Source: DATBVX01 sp963724625
Lineage (GTDB): Bacteria > Pseudomonadota > Gammaproteobacteria > Steroidobacterales > Steroidobacteraceae
Direction: 5' to 3'
Assembly (NCBI GenBank): GCA_963724625.1
Contig: CAVRVO010000030.1
Location: 62,001-126,000, forward strand
DNA: 64,000 nucleotides
A program made the translations under genes and the position numbers. Below the pieces are notes generated by a model, which was not told the origin of the DNA, made no database searches, and saw only the letters and a list, made by a program, of their open reading frames with translations. Of the stretch, positions 49,451 to 57,716 are shown in pieces (the stretch's first letter is position 1; each line of letters starts with the position of its first letter).

Positions 49451-50799
49451 CGGCGTAAGCGCGCGGCCCCGGGTATTTCCAGAGTCGCAACCGCACCGCG
49501 CGCATCGCGTCGATTTTCCAGGCTGAGCGTACCGCCATGGCCCTCCGCGATCTGGCGTGACAGTGCGAGGCCAACGCCACTTCCCCCCGGCTTGGTGGTA
49601 AAGAAAGGAACGAACAGGTTGTCAGGATTGGCGATGCCCGGACCCGAATCGCGCACGGCGATCACCAGGGAGTCGCCATCAGCGCGTGCCACGAGCGCGA
49701 TCGGCTCGGTGACTTCGTCCTGTGCTTCGGCTGCATTCTTCACCAGGTTGATCAGCGCTTGCTCGAGCTGATCTTCATCCACACAGGCCTCGAGTCTCTC
49801 CTCGACCTGCGTGTCGATGCGATGTGCCGGATCGAGCGCAGCGATCCGCGCCAACAAGCCCTGCAGGCCGACCCAAAGCGGCTTTGGTGGCGGGAGGCGT
49901 GCGAGCCGGCTGTACTGCGCCAGGAAGCGCCCCAGGGAATCGGTGCGATCGCCAATGACCTCGAGCGCATCGAGCGCATCGTCGCGCGTGCGTCCGGGAC
50001 TCAGCGCGTCCGCGACCAGGTCGCGCAGGGTCTCGGCGAGCGAGCGAATCGGCGTCAGCGAATTGTTGACCTCGTGGCCAATGACCCGTATCAACCGCTG
50101 CCACGCGAGCCGCTCTTCCTCACGCAACGCCTGGCGCAGGTCAGCGACGATGAGCAGGTGCTGCGCGAGGCCGGATTCGCGAAAGATGCCGTGCGTGACC
50201 TGCCAGCGGCCACCGTGACCCGCTACCGATGCGACGATGCGCGTTCCCCCGCTCCCTTCCAGGAATTCCTCGAGAGCCACTTCGACTGCACTGCGGCCGA
50301 TCGCAAAGTCCGGCGGGACGTCAAGGAGGCGCGCGGCCGCGGGATTCGCCAGTCGTAGCTGGTGCGCGCTGTCGAATGCGAATACCGCGACATCGATCGA
50401 GTTGATCAGCTTTTCGAGCAGCGCCGTGGCTTCCATCGCTTTGAGGCGTTGCTCATGCAGAGTCTTGCCAAGATCGTTGATCTCACCCGCCAGCTCGCCG
50501 AGCGCATCGCGCCCGCTCGCGCGCCGTCCCCGCACTGTGTAGTCACCGGCGCGATAGGCTTCGATCACATTGGCGAGGCCGCGCAGCGGCTGCACGATGA
50601 CTTCGCGCAGCAGTGCCGCCGTTGCACCGACGATCAGGACCAGCATCACGAACAGGCAAACGCGCAGGATCGGGCTCAGGTTCAGCCAGTAGAGCAGGAT
50701 TGCGCCGAGCAGCATCGCAGGCACGGCCAGCGCGATCGTGAGCGCGGTAATGCGCTGCTCGAATGCCAGTGGGACGCGCGCGCCGCGCCGCTCAGCCAT
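49447..50799 (-). CDS. Sensor histidine kinase, NtrY-like
   Basis: 450-residue membrane kinase. Two N-terminal helices (residues about 17-37 and 43-62) have almost no periplasmic loop, so it probably senses within the membrane or cytoplasm. A HAMP linker follows (VIEAYRAGDYTVRG), then a PAS domain (INSIDVAVFAFDSAHQLRLANP), the H box (RVIGHEVNNSLTPIRSLAE) and the ATPase region (LINLVKNAAEA, DSGPGIANPDNLFVPFFTTK, GSGVGLALSRQIAEGHGG). The HEVNNSLTP form marks the NtrY/NtrB class. It overlaps its response regulator gene by 8 bp. The ABC export genes upstream may be its target. Confidence 0.92.
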   Translation of the reverse strand: MAERRGARVPLAFEQRITALTIALAVPAMLLGAILLYWLNLSPILRVCLFVMLVLIVGATAALLREVIVQPLRGLANVIEAYRAGDYTVRGRRASGRDALGELAGEINDLGKTLHEQRLKAMEATALLEKLINSIDVAVFAFDSAHQLRLANPAAARLLDVPPDFAIGRSAVEVALEEFLEGSGGTRIVASVAGHGGRWQVTHGIFRESGLAQHLLIVADLRQALREEERLAWQRLIRVIGHEVNNSLTPIRSLAETLRDLVADALSPGRTRDDALDALEVIGDRTDSLGRFLAQYSRLARLPPPKPLWVGLQGLLARIAALDPAHRIDTQVEERLEACVDEDQLEQALINLVKNAAEAQDEVTEPIALVARADGDSLVIAVRDSGPGIANPDNLFVPFFTTKPGGSGVGLALSRQIAEGHGGTLSLENRRDARGAVATLEIPGAARLRR

Positions 50800-52156
50800 C
50801 CGTGGCAATTCCCAGTTTTTCCATGCGCCGATACATTGCGCTGCGCGACAGTCCGAGCGCCTGCGCCGCCGCTGTCGCGCTGCCTGCATGCCGGCGCAAC
50901 GCAGTGCGGATCAGGGCTCGCTCGGCATCTTCGAGGCTCATCTCCTCGAGCGCGGGTGGACCCTGTTCTGCCGCTCCCAGGCGCAGATCGGCACTGCCGA
51001 CAATCTCACCACCCGCGAGCAGCACGGCCCGTTCCACGACATTGCGCAGCTCGCGCACGTTGCCAGGCCAGGGATATTGCGTGAGCGCACGGATCGCTTG
51101 CGCATCGAAGCCGCTCAGCGGGCGAGCGTAGCGGCGCGCCGCATCCGCAAGCGCCGTCCTCGCCAGCGGCAGGATATCCGTCGTTCGCTGGCGCAGGGGC
51201 GGCATCTGAATTTCCACCGTGTTGATGCGAAACATCAGGTCCTGGCGGAACTGGCCTGCTGCAACGCGTTGCCCAAGGTCCGCATTGGTCGCCGAGATCA
51301 AGCGCACGTCCACACGCCGCGTACGCGAGGAGCCGACCGGCTCGAACTGCCCGCTCTCCAGCACGCGCAACAGCTTTGCCTGCTGTGCGGCGGGGAGATT
51401 CCCCACCTCGTCGAGGAATAACGTACCCCCGTCGGCGAGCTCGAAGCGGCCCGTGCGCTCCTGGCGCGCGTCGGTAAACGCGCCCTTGACGTGACCGAAC
51501 ATCTCACTTTCGAACACACCGTCCGGCAACGCACCGATATTCACTTCGATCAACGAGCGTTCGCGTCGCCCTGACCAACCATGGACCAATCTCGCCAACA
51601 GGCTTTTGCCGGTGCCGTTCTCACCCGTGATGAGGACCGGAGCGTTCGAGTCCGCCACGCGCCGTGCTACGGCCAGCGCTTCCTGCATCGCCGGAGATTC
51701 GGCGATCACGGCGCCTTCTCCGGCGCCTCGCAACAGGGCGTTCTCAGCCTCCAGGCGTTGGCTGCGCCTGAGGGCATGGCCCAGCTCCAGCTGGTTGCGG
51801 ACGACCGCGAGCAGGCGTTGGTTCTCCCACGGCTTTTCGATGAAGTCCCGCGCTCCGGCGCGCATCACTTCGACCGCCACGCCAATGGTGGCCCACGCCG
51901 TCATGACGATCACCGGCAGATTCGGGTCGACCTGTTTCAGCCGACCAAGCAGATCCAGCCCTTCCATGCCGGAGGTGGTATCGCGCGCGTAGTTAAGATC
52001 GATGAGCGCCGCGTCGAAGCGCGTGGAGCGCACCGCCTCGAGCGCGCCCGCGGGTGAACTGGCGAGCGCGACCTCGATACCTTCCTTGCCAAGCAGGAGG
52101 CGCAGCGCAGTGAGTACATCCTGCTGGTCGTCGGCGACGAGAAGGCGGGGTTGCAT
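50792..52156 (-). CDS. Sigma-54-dependent response regulator (NtrC family)
   Basis: 454-residue activator. The ATG at 52156 gives MQPRLLVADDQQDVLTALRLLLG. Receiver domain about residues 1-120, with the phospho-acceptor Asp in ALIDLNYARD and the Lys in FIEKPW. The AAA+ domain, about 150-380, has Walker A ENGTGKSLLARLVHG and Walker B GGTLFLDEVGNL. The sigma-54 contact loop reads GAFTDA instead of the common GAFTGA. The Fis-type HTH is at the end (GSATAAAQALGLSRSAMYRRM). The kinase gene overlaps its 3' end. It could drive the exporter operon to its right from a sigma-54 promoter. Confidence 0.94.
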   Translation of the reverse strand: MQPRLLVADDQQDVLTALRLLLGKEGIEVALASSPAGALEAVRSTRFDAALIDLNYARDTTSGMEGLDLLGRLKQVDPNLPVIVMTAWATIGVAVEVMRAGARDFIEKPWENQRLLAVVRNQLELGHALRRSQRLEAENALLRGAGEGAVIAESPAMQEALAVARRVADSNAPVLITGENGTGKSLLARLVHGWSGRRERSLIEVNIGALPDGVFESEMFGHVKGAFTDARQERTGRFELADGGTLFLDEVGNLPAAQQAKLLRVLESGQFEPVGSSRTRRVDVRLISATNADLGQRVAAGQFRQDLMFRINTVEIQMPPLRQRTTDILPLARTALADAARRYARPLSGFDAQAIRALTQYPWPGNVRELRNVVERAVLLAGGEIVGSADLRLGAAEQGPPALEEMSLEDAERALIRTALRRHAGSATAAAQALGLSRSAMYRRMEKLGIATDG

Positions 52157-52210
52157 GCGGAGTCTGCAGGAATCCACGCGGGGAACGAGCCCCAATGGAC
52201 ATGGAGTGTA

Positions 52211-52477
52211 GGGCAGCTCTGCACAGGTTTCATGGTGCGCGTTGCGTCGCAAACGATGCAGATGCTAGGCGCACTCCGCAGCCAATGGTCGATTCCATTG
52301 GCAAGGGGTGCAACGACGCAGCTGCCCGTTCGCGGCGCAACCCGGACGGGACCGTCCTCGGCAAGCCTCAGGCGGCGTTGCGAGGCTTGTCGATATCGAC
52401 ATATCGACTGCGCCTCGCGCCTGGCCAGAAGCTTGCGGAGGCACGGTCGCGCCCATGAAACCTGTGCAGAGCTGCCC
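52211..52477. repeat. 267-bp palindromic element with perfect 24-bp terminal inverted repeats and internal hairpins
   Basis: GGGCAGCTCTGCACAGGTTT plus CATG at 52211-52234 is a perfect inverted copy of 52454-52477. Between them lie several smaller stems: GCCAATGG/CCATTGGC (52281-52302), GGACGG/CCGTCC (52344-52357) and CAAGCCTC/GAGGCTTG (52362-52389). TTGCGTCGCAA and TCGATATCGA palindromes are also present. No convincing reading frame fills it. The whole 375-bp gap between the response regulator start and the permease stop holds this element plus a terminator-like hairpin. A MITE-like element or a structured RNA are both possible. Confidence 0.7.
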
Positions 52478-52493
52478 TTGCAGCAGAGCGGAC

Positions 52494-52515
52494 GGGGGCC
52501 GACTAGCCGGCCCCA
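52494..52515 (-). terminator. Hairpin after the ABC permease gene
   Basis: On the minus strand GGGGCCGG and CGGCCCC flank a short CTAGT loop, starting about 17 nt after the permease stop. The stem is strong but no T run follows, so intrinsic termination is uncertain. Confidence 0.4.
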
Positions 52516-52531
52516 TCCGGATGCGATCGGA

Positions 52532-54949
52532 TCAGGTGTGGCGCAGCGCTGCGCCCGGTTGCAGCGCCAGTGCACGACGCAGGGGCACTGCGGTTGCCGC
52601 GCCGATCGAAATCGTCAGAGTGAGAAAAACGATCGTGTAGACGACCGGATCGTGAAAGTTGCTGGCGCCGATGGCCGATCCCAGCAGGTACGTCATGAAG
52701 GGCGCGAGCAGGATACCGAGTGCCAGACCCAGGCCGAGTTGCCACCCGGAACGACGTGCGACCGCACCGATGATGCCGCCGTCCGGTGCGCCGAGCGCAC
52801 GGCGGATGGCGATCTCACGTGCACTCTGTGCCACAGAGTAGGCCAGCACGCCGTAAATTCCCGCGGCCGCGAGCGCGATGGTCACCAGCCCGAATACGAC
52901 GAACATGCCGCCGATGATGCGGATGCCGCCGCCTTTGATGGCGCGATATTCCGGAATCGTGCGCAGCCAATAGACCGCGAGATCCGGATCGATCTGGCGA
53001 ACCGTTTCGCGGATGGCACCCGCGAGAACGTGCGGATCGCCATTCGTGCGCAGTACCACGGTCAGGAAACGCTCCGGTTCCTGCGCAAACGGCACGTACA
53101 CGGCGGGCAGCAGCAATCCGGTTGAGAACGGATCGGTATCGTGATCGATATCGCCGACCACGCCGACCACGGTGCGCCACTTCGAGTCGGGCGCGGCCGG
53201 ATTCATGCGCAGCTGTTGCCCGAGGGCGCTCTTGCCTGGCCAGGCCTGGCGGGCAAAGGATTCATTCACGATCGCGACCGGAAGCGTGTCTTCGCCATCC
53301 GTCGCTGAGAAATCCCGGCCGGCGACCAGTCGTCCACGCATCACATCGAAGAAGCCCGGAGTGATATTCACCTGCGAGGCGAACGGGTACTCACTCTGCG
53401 ACTTGTACGATCGTCCGGGTAACGCGTAAAGCTTGCGGTAGCTCCCATAACCCGGCGGCGTGTTGACGATCGTGGCCCCGGTTGTGCCCGGAATGGCGCT
53501 GGCACGCCTCTGCAGCTCGTCGATGAAACGTGCGTTCTGGTCTTTCGGATAGGCGACCTCCGGCAGTCCAATGCGGCCGGTCATGAAGGGGCGCACATCG
53601 ACACCGAGGTCCTTGTGAGTCGCGGTGATCGCACCCTTCACCATGATCCCGGCCGACGTCAGCAACACGCATGACAATGCGATTTCGACCACGACGAGCC
53701 AGCGGATGATGCGCCCGGTGCTGAGCCCGGTATCGCGGGTGCCCTCGCGCAGGATGCTGTTCACGTCGACACCGGACACGCGGATCGCCGGAAACAATCC
53801 GGCAGCCAGCGTACTGAAAAGACCGAGCACCACCGCGAAAGACGCCACGCGCGCGTCGATCGTGAAGCTCCACCATGGGGGCAGGTCCTCGAGCTGTGTG
53901 ATTGCGCGCGAGATGAATTCCAGCCCCGCCGCCGCGAGCGTGAGCCCCAGGAGCGATGCCAGGCCGCCGATCACGGCCGCTTCCGCCAGCATCTGCAGCA
54001 CGAGTCTGCTCCGTCCGGCCCCGACGGCACGTCGCACGCCCGCCTCCTGGGTGCGGCTCGTGGCACGCACCAGCATCAGACCGGCGACATTTACGCACGC
54101 AATGATCAGCACCAGGAACACGCTCGCCAGGAGCCTCTGGAACAGCTGCAGGTCGGAGCGCCCGAGTTCTGCCGCCGCTATGGGCTGCACGTCGGGCTCG
54201 TAGCCTGCGTCGGTATTCGGGTATTTCGCCGCGAGGTTGGCGGCGATCGTCGAGAGCTCGGCCTGCACCTCGTTGATGGTCACGCCGGGTTTCAGCCGCC
54301 CGATCACGCGATAGTCGTTCGTCTTGCCGCGCGCCAACTCCTGCAGTTTCTCGCGCACCGGCACCCAAAGCTCCGCAGCCGGGTACTCTGTCCCCTTGGG
54401 CATGACGCCAATGATCGTGGCGGTCTCGCCGTTGACGCGCAGAGAGTTGCCGATCACCTTCGCATCCTGGTTGTAACGGGTGCGCCACAGATCGTTACTC
54501 AGGACCACGACCGGTGATGCGCCCGGAATTGCATCGCGTGCTTCGATGGTGCGACCGAGCAGCGGCTTGAGTCGCGTCTGCGCAAAGAACGCGCCGGTGA
54601 CAAAAGCGCCGTCATAGCGCGCCGGCAGGCCCTCACCGCTCACGATCGCCGTCCCGACGTAGTACCCGCCGAGATCCTCGAGCTTGCTCTGCGTGGCGCG
54701 CCAGTCTTCCAGCGCGTGAGAACCGACGCCGACCTGATCATTGTTGTGTACGCGATCGAACAGCTGGATGCCCACGAGCGATTCAGGCTCAGGCACGGGC
54801 GGGGGCAGCTGCGCCACCGCGTGCACGACTCCGAACATGGTCACGACCACTGCGAGACCGAGGCCGAGTACCGTCGTCGTGAGCGCGGTGAATCCCGGTG
54901 TCCGCAGCAGCGAGCGGGAGGCAATGCGCAGGTCCTGTATCAGTTGCAT
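52532..54949 (-). CDS. ABC export permease with two FtsX modules (ADOP/MacB-like)
   Basis: 805-residue permease. The ATG at 54949, preceded by GAGGAG, starts MQLIQDLRIASRSLLRTPGFTALTTTVLGLG: cytoplasmic helix, then first membrane helix. A large periplasmic MacB-type core domain follows (residues 45-270, GRTIEARDAIPGASPVVVLSNDLW). Next comes a three-helix FtsX module (about 275-410), a second periplasmic domain (VDVRPFMTGRIGLPEVAYPKD) and a second FtsX module at the C-terminus. This fused double layout is that of ADOP permeases. With the ATPase and HlyD-like adaptor upstream it forms a MacAB-like mechanotransmission exporter. Substrate unknown. Confidence 0.92.
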   Translation of the reverse strand: MQLIQDLRIASRSLLRTPGFTALTTTVLGLGLAVVVTMFGVVHAVAQLPPPVPEPESLVGIQLFDRVHNNDQVGVGSHALEDWRATQSKLEDLGGYYVGTAIVSGEGLPARYDGAFVTGAFFAQTRLKPLLGRTIEARDAIPGASPVVVLSNDLWRTRYNQDAKVIGNSLRVNGETATIIGVMPKGTEYPAAELWVPVREKLQELARGKTNDYRVIGRLKPGVTINEVQAELSTIAANLAAKYPNTDAGYEPDVQPIAAAELGRSDLQLFQRLLASVFLVLIIACVNVAGLMLVRATSRTQEAGVRRAVGAGRSRLVLQMLAEAAVIGGLASLLGLTLAAAGLEFISRAITQLEDLPPWWSFTIDARVASFAVVLGLFSTLAAGLFPAIRVSGVDVNSILREGTRDTGLSTGRIIRWLVVVEIALSCVLLTSAGIMVKGAITATHKDLGVDVRPFMTGRIGLPEVAYPKDQNARFIDELQRRASAIPGTTGATIVNTPPGYGSYRKLYALPGRSYKSQSEYPFASQVNITPGFFDVMRGRLVAGRDFSATDGEDTLPVAIVNESFARQAWPGKSALGQQLRMNPAAPDSKWRTVVGVVGDIDHDTDPFSTGLLLPAVYVPFAQEPERFLTVVLRTNGDPHVLAGAIRETVRQIDPDLAVYWLRTIPEYRAIKGGGIRIIGGMFVVFGLVTIALAAAGIYGVLAYSVAQSAREIAIRRALGAPDGGIIGAVARRSGWQLGLGLALGILLAPFMTYLLGSAIGASNFHDPVVYTIVFLTLTISIGAATAVPLRRALALQPGAALRHT

Positions 54950-54959
54950 GGCGCGCTCC

Positions 54960-55676
54960 TCAGTGTGCCTGCGCACGCCGTGGCATCGCTTCTTCATCGA
55001 CGATGCGACCATCGAAGAGCGACACACGCCGCTCGGCATACGCCGCGTAGCGCGGATCGTGTGTGACCATGCACACAGTTGAACCACCGGCGTGCAGTCG
55101 CGCCAATAATTCCATCACGGCATCGCCGTTGCGTGAGTCAAGATTCCCCGTGGGCTCATCGGCCAGCAGGATCGAAGGCCGTCCGACCAGTGCACGAGCC
55201 ACCGCCACACGCTGCTGCTGCCCGCCGGAGAGTTGCGAGGGATAGTGGTTGAGTCGATGTGACATGCCGACGCAATCAAGCGCGGCCAGTGCCGCCTCGC
55301 GACGCTGCGTCTGCGTCATCGCGTCACGATAGGTGAGCGGCAGCTCCACGTTCTCGTACACGGTGAGATCACCGATCAGGTTGAAGGCCTGGAAGATGAA
55401 ACCGATTTCGCGATTGCGGATACGCGCACGCTGTTCGTTACCGAGCCGGCCAACCGGCGTGCCGGAAAGTGCGTACTCGCCTTCCGAGGGACTGTCCAGG
55501 AGGCCGAGAATCGCGAGCAGTGTCGACTTGCCGCAGCCGGAGGGGCCGGAGATGGCGAGAAACTCCCCGGCGCGCACTTCCAGCTGGATGCCGGAGAGCG
55601 CGTGCGTTTCCACCTCGTCGGTCTGAAACACCTTCACGACATTGTTGAGACGGATCAGCATCTTTGCCTCGCTCAC
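54960..55676 (-). CDS. ABC transporter ATP-binding protein (MacB/LolD type)
   Basis: 238-residue ATPase for the adjacent double-FtsX permease. Walker A is GPSGCGKSTLLAILG, the Q loop IGFIFQAFNLIGDLT, signature LSGGQQQRVAVARALVG, Walker B ILLADEPTGNLDS and switch His in MVTHDPRYA. These are the marks of the MacB/LolD/FtsE class. The GTG at 55676 follows GGAGG at the end of the 38-codon ORF, 3 bp after its stop; the permease starts 10 bp after this gene. Confidence 0.95.
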   Translation of the reverse strand: MSEAKMLIRLNNVVKVFQTDEVETHALSGIQLEVRAGEFLAISGPSGCGKSTLLAILGLLDSPSEGEYALSGTPVGRLGNEQRARIRNREIGFIFQAFNLIGDLTVYENVELPLTYRDAMTQTQRREAALAALDCVGMSHRLNHYPSQLSGGQQQRVAVARALVGRPSILLADEPTGNLDSRNGDAVMELLARLHAGGSTVCMVTHDPRYAAYAERRVSLFDGRIVDEEAMPRRAQAH

Positions 55677-55679
55677 GGT

Positions 55680-55796
55680 TCAGCCTCCCAGGTCTGCAAT
55701 CCGGTACACGATGATTCCCAGCAGGCTCCACGCGAGCACGCCGTAATAGACGCAGCCGGTAAACATCTCGACGCAGAAGTTCAGATCCACGCTCAT
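55680..55796 (-). CDS. 38-residue single-helix membrane protein in the exporter operon
   Basis: A small ORF of 38 codons plus stop. The ATG at 55796 lies 4 bp after the HlyD-like gene stop and follows GGAG at suitable spacing; the stop is 3 bp before the ATPase start. The product begins MSVDLNFCVEMFTG and has one hydrophobic segment (CVYYGVLAWSLLGIIVYRI) followed by ADLGG, with two Cys. It fits exactly in an otherwise unexplained 120-bp gap in a tight operon, which is the main evidence that it is real. It may be a small subunit or regulator of the transporter. Confidence 0.6.
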   Translation of the reverse strand: MSVDLNFCVEMFTGCVYYGVLAWSLLGIIVYRIADLGG

Positions 55797-55800
55797 GTGC

Positions 55801-57048
55801 TTACTCCACGTTGAGCCGCTCGTAGCGCGCGTACTGTGAAACATCCGACACGATCACCCGCTCGCCCGGCGCCAGCCCGGCAAGCACCACAATCCGATCC
55901 ACTGATGCTTTGCCAAATCTGACTGGCACGCGCTGCGCACGACCGTCATCGCGCAGGCGAAATACGCGCGACTCGGAGTCGGGTTGGACGCTGACCGGTC
56001 GCGCGACCTGCAGGACATCCGCGAGCCGTTCGATGTCGATCGTGCCTTCGATGGACAGATCCGCGCGTGCACCGGCGGGCCATCCGGCCTCGGGTGCGAT
56101 TTCGACCCGCACCGTGCCATTGCTCACTGCGGGTTCAACGCGCTCGACGTGACCAGCGACAACGCCATTGCGGGTGTCGATGCTCGCTCGTTGCCCGGCG
56201 GCGAGATCCTTCGCGTCGATCTCGGGGATTGCGAGCTCGGCGAGCAGAGAACCGGGACGCGCGACTCGCGCGATGCTGGCGCCCAGTGCGAGCTGCTGGC
56301 CGCTCTCCACGACGAGGGCCTGCAGCACGCCATCCAGTCCGGCGCGCACCAGCAACGCATCCGCCTGCGAGCGGCGACGCAGCGCGGTCTGCCCCAGCTG
56401 CGCGAGCCGTGCTTTCTGCGCAATGAGCTGCGCTGCGACGGAAGCCTGCAGCTTCCCCAGTCGCTCCTGTTCGATTTCCAGTCGCACGCCGAGCTGCTCG
56501 GCGGTGAGCTTGGAGCGTGCGATCTGCAGCTCGGATATTGCATGCTGGCCCGCGAGTCGCGCCTCGGCTTCTGCCTGCAGACGCGCAGACTCGTACTGCG
56601 CCCGCGCTTCAGCAATGCGCGCGCGCTGATCGAGCACCTGGCTGTCGAGCTGCACATGGAACGAGGCGAGCTCGGCACGCGCCGCATCGCACGCGAGGCT
56701 CGCTTCCTCAGCCAGCTGCTGCAGCTCCGGGTTCGACAATTCGACCAGCACGGTGTCTGCGGAGACTTCCGTGCCCGGGCGGACCAGCACGCGCTCGACG
56801 CGACCCTCAGCGGCCGCCGCAATCCAGCGTTGGTCGCGTGGCACGAGCGTTCCGGTGCCACGCACACGGCGCAGCAGTTCGCCGCGAGTCACGACATCGA
56901 CGTAGAGCGTCTTCGCGTCGATGCGCGGAGCCATCGGCTCGAAGGTCGCGAGTGCGATGCCGGCGGCCATCACGGCAACAACGGCGGCGCCGACGATGAG
57001 CCAGCGCTTGCGTTTGCGGCGATCGACATCGGTTCGAGGACGGTCCAA
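55801..57048 (-). CDS. HlyD/MacA-like periplasmic adaptor of ABC exporter
   Basis: About 415 residues. A membrane helix at roughly 18-38 (WLIVGAAVVAVMAAGIALATF) anchors it in the inner membrane. The first half-lipoyl segment (VERVLVRPGTEVSADTVLVELSN), a long coiled coil (LACDAARAELASFHVQLDS onward), the second half (VRAGLDGVLQALVVESGQQLALG) and C-terminal beta domains follow. The start is uncertain: TTG at 57048 gives LDRPRTDVDRRKRKRW, a common beginning in such adaptors, while GTG 57090 and TTG 57102 are also open. It leads the operon with the 38-codon ORF, ATPase and permease. Confidence 0.88.
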   Translation of the reverse strand: MDRPRTDVDRRKRKRWLIVGAAVVAVMAAGIALATFEPMAPRIDAKTLYVDVVTRGELLRRVRGTGTLVPRDQRWIAAAAEGRVERVLVRPGTEVSADTVLVELSNPELQQLAEEASLACDAARAELASFHVQLDSQVLDQRARIAEARAQYESARLQAEAEARLAGQHAISELQIARSKLTAEQLGVRLEIEQERLGKLQASVAAQLIAQKARLAQLGQTALRRRSQADALLVRAGLDGVLQALVVESGQQLALGASIARVARPGSLLAELAIPEIDAKDLAAGQRASIDTRNGVVAGHVERVEPAVSNGTVRVEIAPEAGWPAGARADLSIEGTIDIERLADVLQVARPVSVQPDSESRVFRLRDDGRAQRVPVRFGKASVDRIVVLAGLAPGERVIVSDVSQYARYERLNVE

Positions 57049-57109
57049 GTGCGGCTCGCTTGAAGTGCTTCTGGCGGAGAACCAAAGCACCCGGCGTGCC
57101 AAGCACCCG

Positions 57110-57240
57110 CGTAACCTCTAATGCATTGATATTTAAAGATATCCTACAACCTGGAAGGGGCCGCAGGCCGGCGCAGGAGTCCCCCAGTCGGGACGTGACC
57201 TCTCCCTTGCGTCCCATATCCGGGACGATCTGTCTCTCTA
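57110..57240 (-). promoter_or_regulatory. Regulatory region upstream of the ABC export operon
   Basis: The gap contains an AT-rich patch at 57120-57145 with a GATAT-TTAAA-GATATC near-palindrome, unusual for this GC-rich region. It also has three copies of the hexamer GGGACG or its complement (57190-57195, 57210-57215, 57222-57227), the last two forming an inverted repeat around 6 nt. I found no clear sigma-70 or sigma-54 promoter. The region also follows the hslR stop. Confidence 0.35.
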
Positions 57241-57645
57241 CTATTCTTGGCGCCGCAGCTTCATCAGGCGCCGCCGCTGGCGCTTGTCGGGACGCGCTTC
57301 GGGACGCGGAGCAAATGCGGCCGCGAGCGCATGCTGTTCCTTCAGGCGTACGCGTCGCGCGATGCTGGCGGCGGTTTCCTCGAAGCAGCGCGCCGCGGCG
57401 CTTGCAGGGCCGCGCCGCTCAGGCAAGAGCGCGACGTTCACTTCACGCACGATGGGCCCATCGGTGATCTCGAGCCGGTCTCCGACCCGTACGGGATGCG
57501 CCGGCTTTACGCGCTCACCGTTGAGATGCACCCTCCCACCCGCGACTGCTTGACTCGCCAGCGCGCGGCTCTTGTAGAAACGCACGCACCACAACCATTT
57601 GTCGATGCGCGCGCGGTCGATCGATTCAACGCTGGGCTTGCTCAC
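57241..57645 (-). CDS. hslR: S4-domain RNA-binding heat-shock protein 15
   Basis: 134-residue protein. GTG start at 57645; upstream in-frame sequence is not conserved. The S4 domain begins ARIDKWLWCVRFYKSRALASQAVAGGRVHLNGERVKPAHPVRVGD. The C-terminus is a basic tail (RPDKRQRRRLMKLRRQE). In E. coli Hsp15 binds 50S subunits carrying stalled nascent chains after translation fails and helps recycle them. It is divergent from kbl with 71 bp between starts. Confidence 0.92.
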   Translation of the reverse strand: MSKPSVESIDRARIDKWLWCVRFYKSRALASQAVAGGRVHLNGERVKPAHPVRVGDRLEITDGPIVREVNVALLPERRGPASAAARCFEETAASIARRVRLKEQHALAAAFAPRPEARPDKRQRRRLMKLRRQE

Positions 57646-57655
57646 CCGGAACTCC

Positions 57656-57684
57656 CGATCAATCCGGATGTCAGCCGTTATAAT
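57656..57684 (+). promoter_or_regulatory. Candidate sigma-70 promoter for kbl-tdh
   Basis: A perfect -10 hexamer TATAAT lies at 57679-57684, 32 nt upstream of the kbl start. The best -35 at 17-nt spacing (GATCAA) is poor. The transcript leader would be about 25 nt. Confidence 0.45.
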
Positions 57685-57716
57685 GCGCGACCTTTCCCGG
57701 ACAGCGGTATTTGCTC

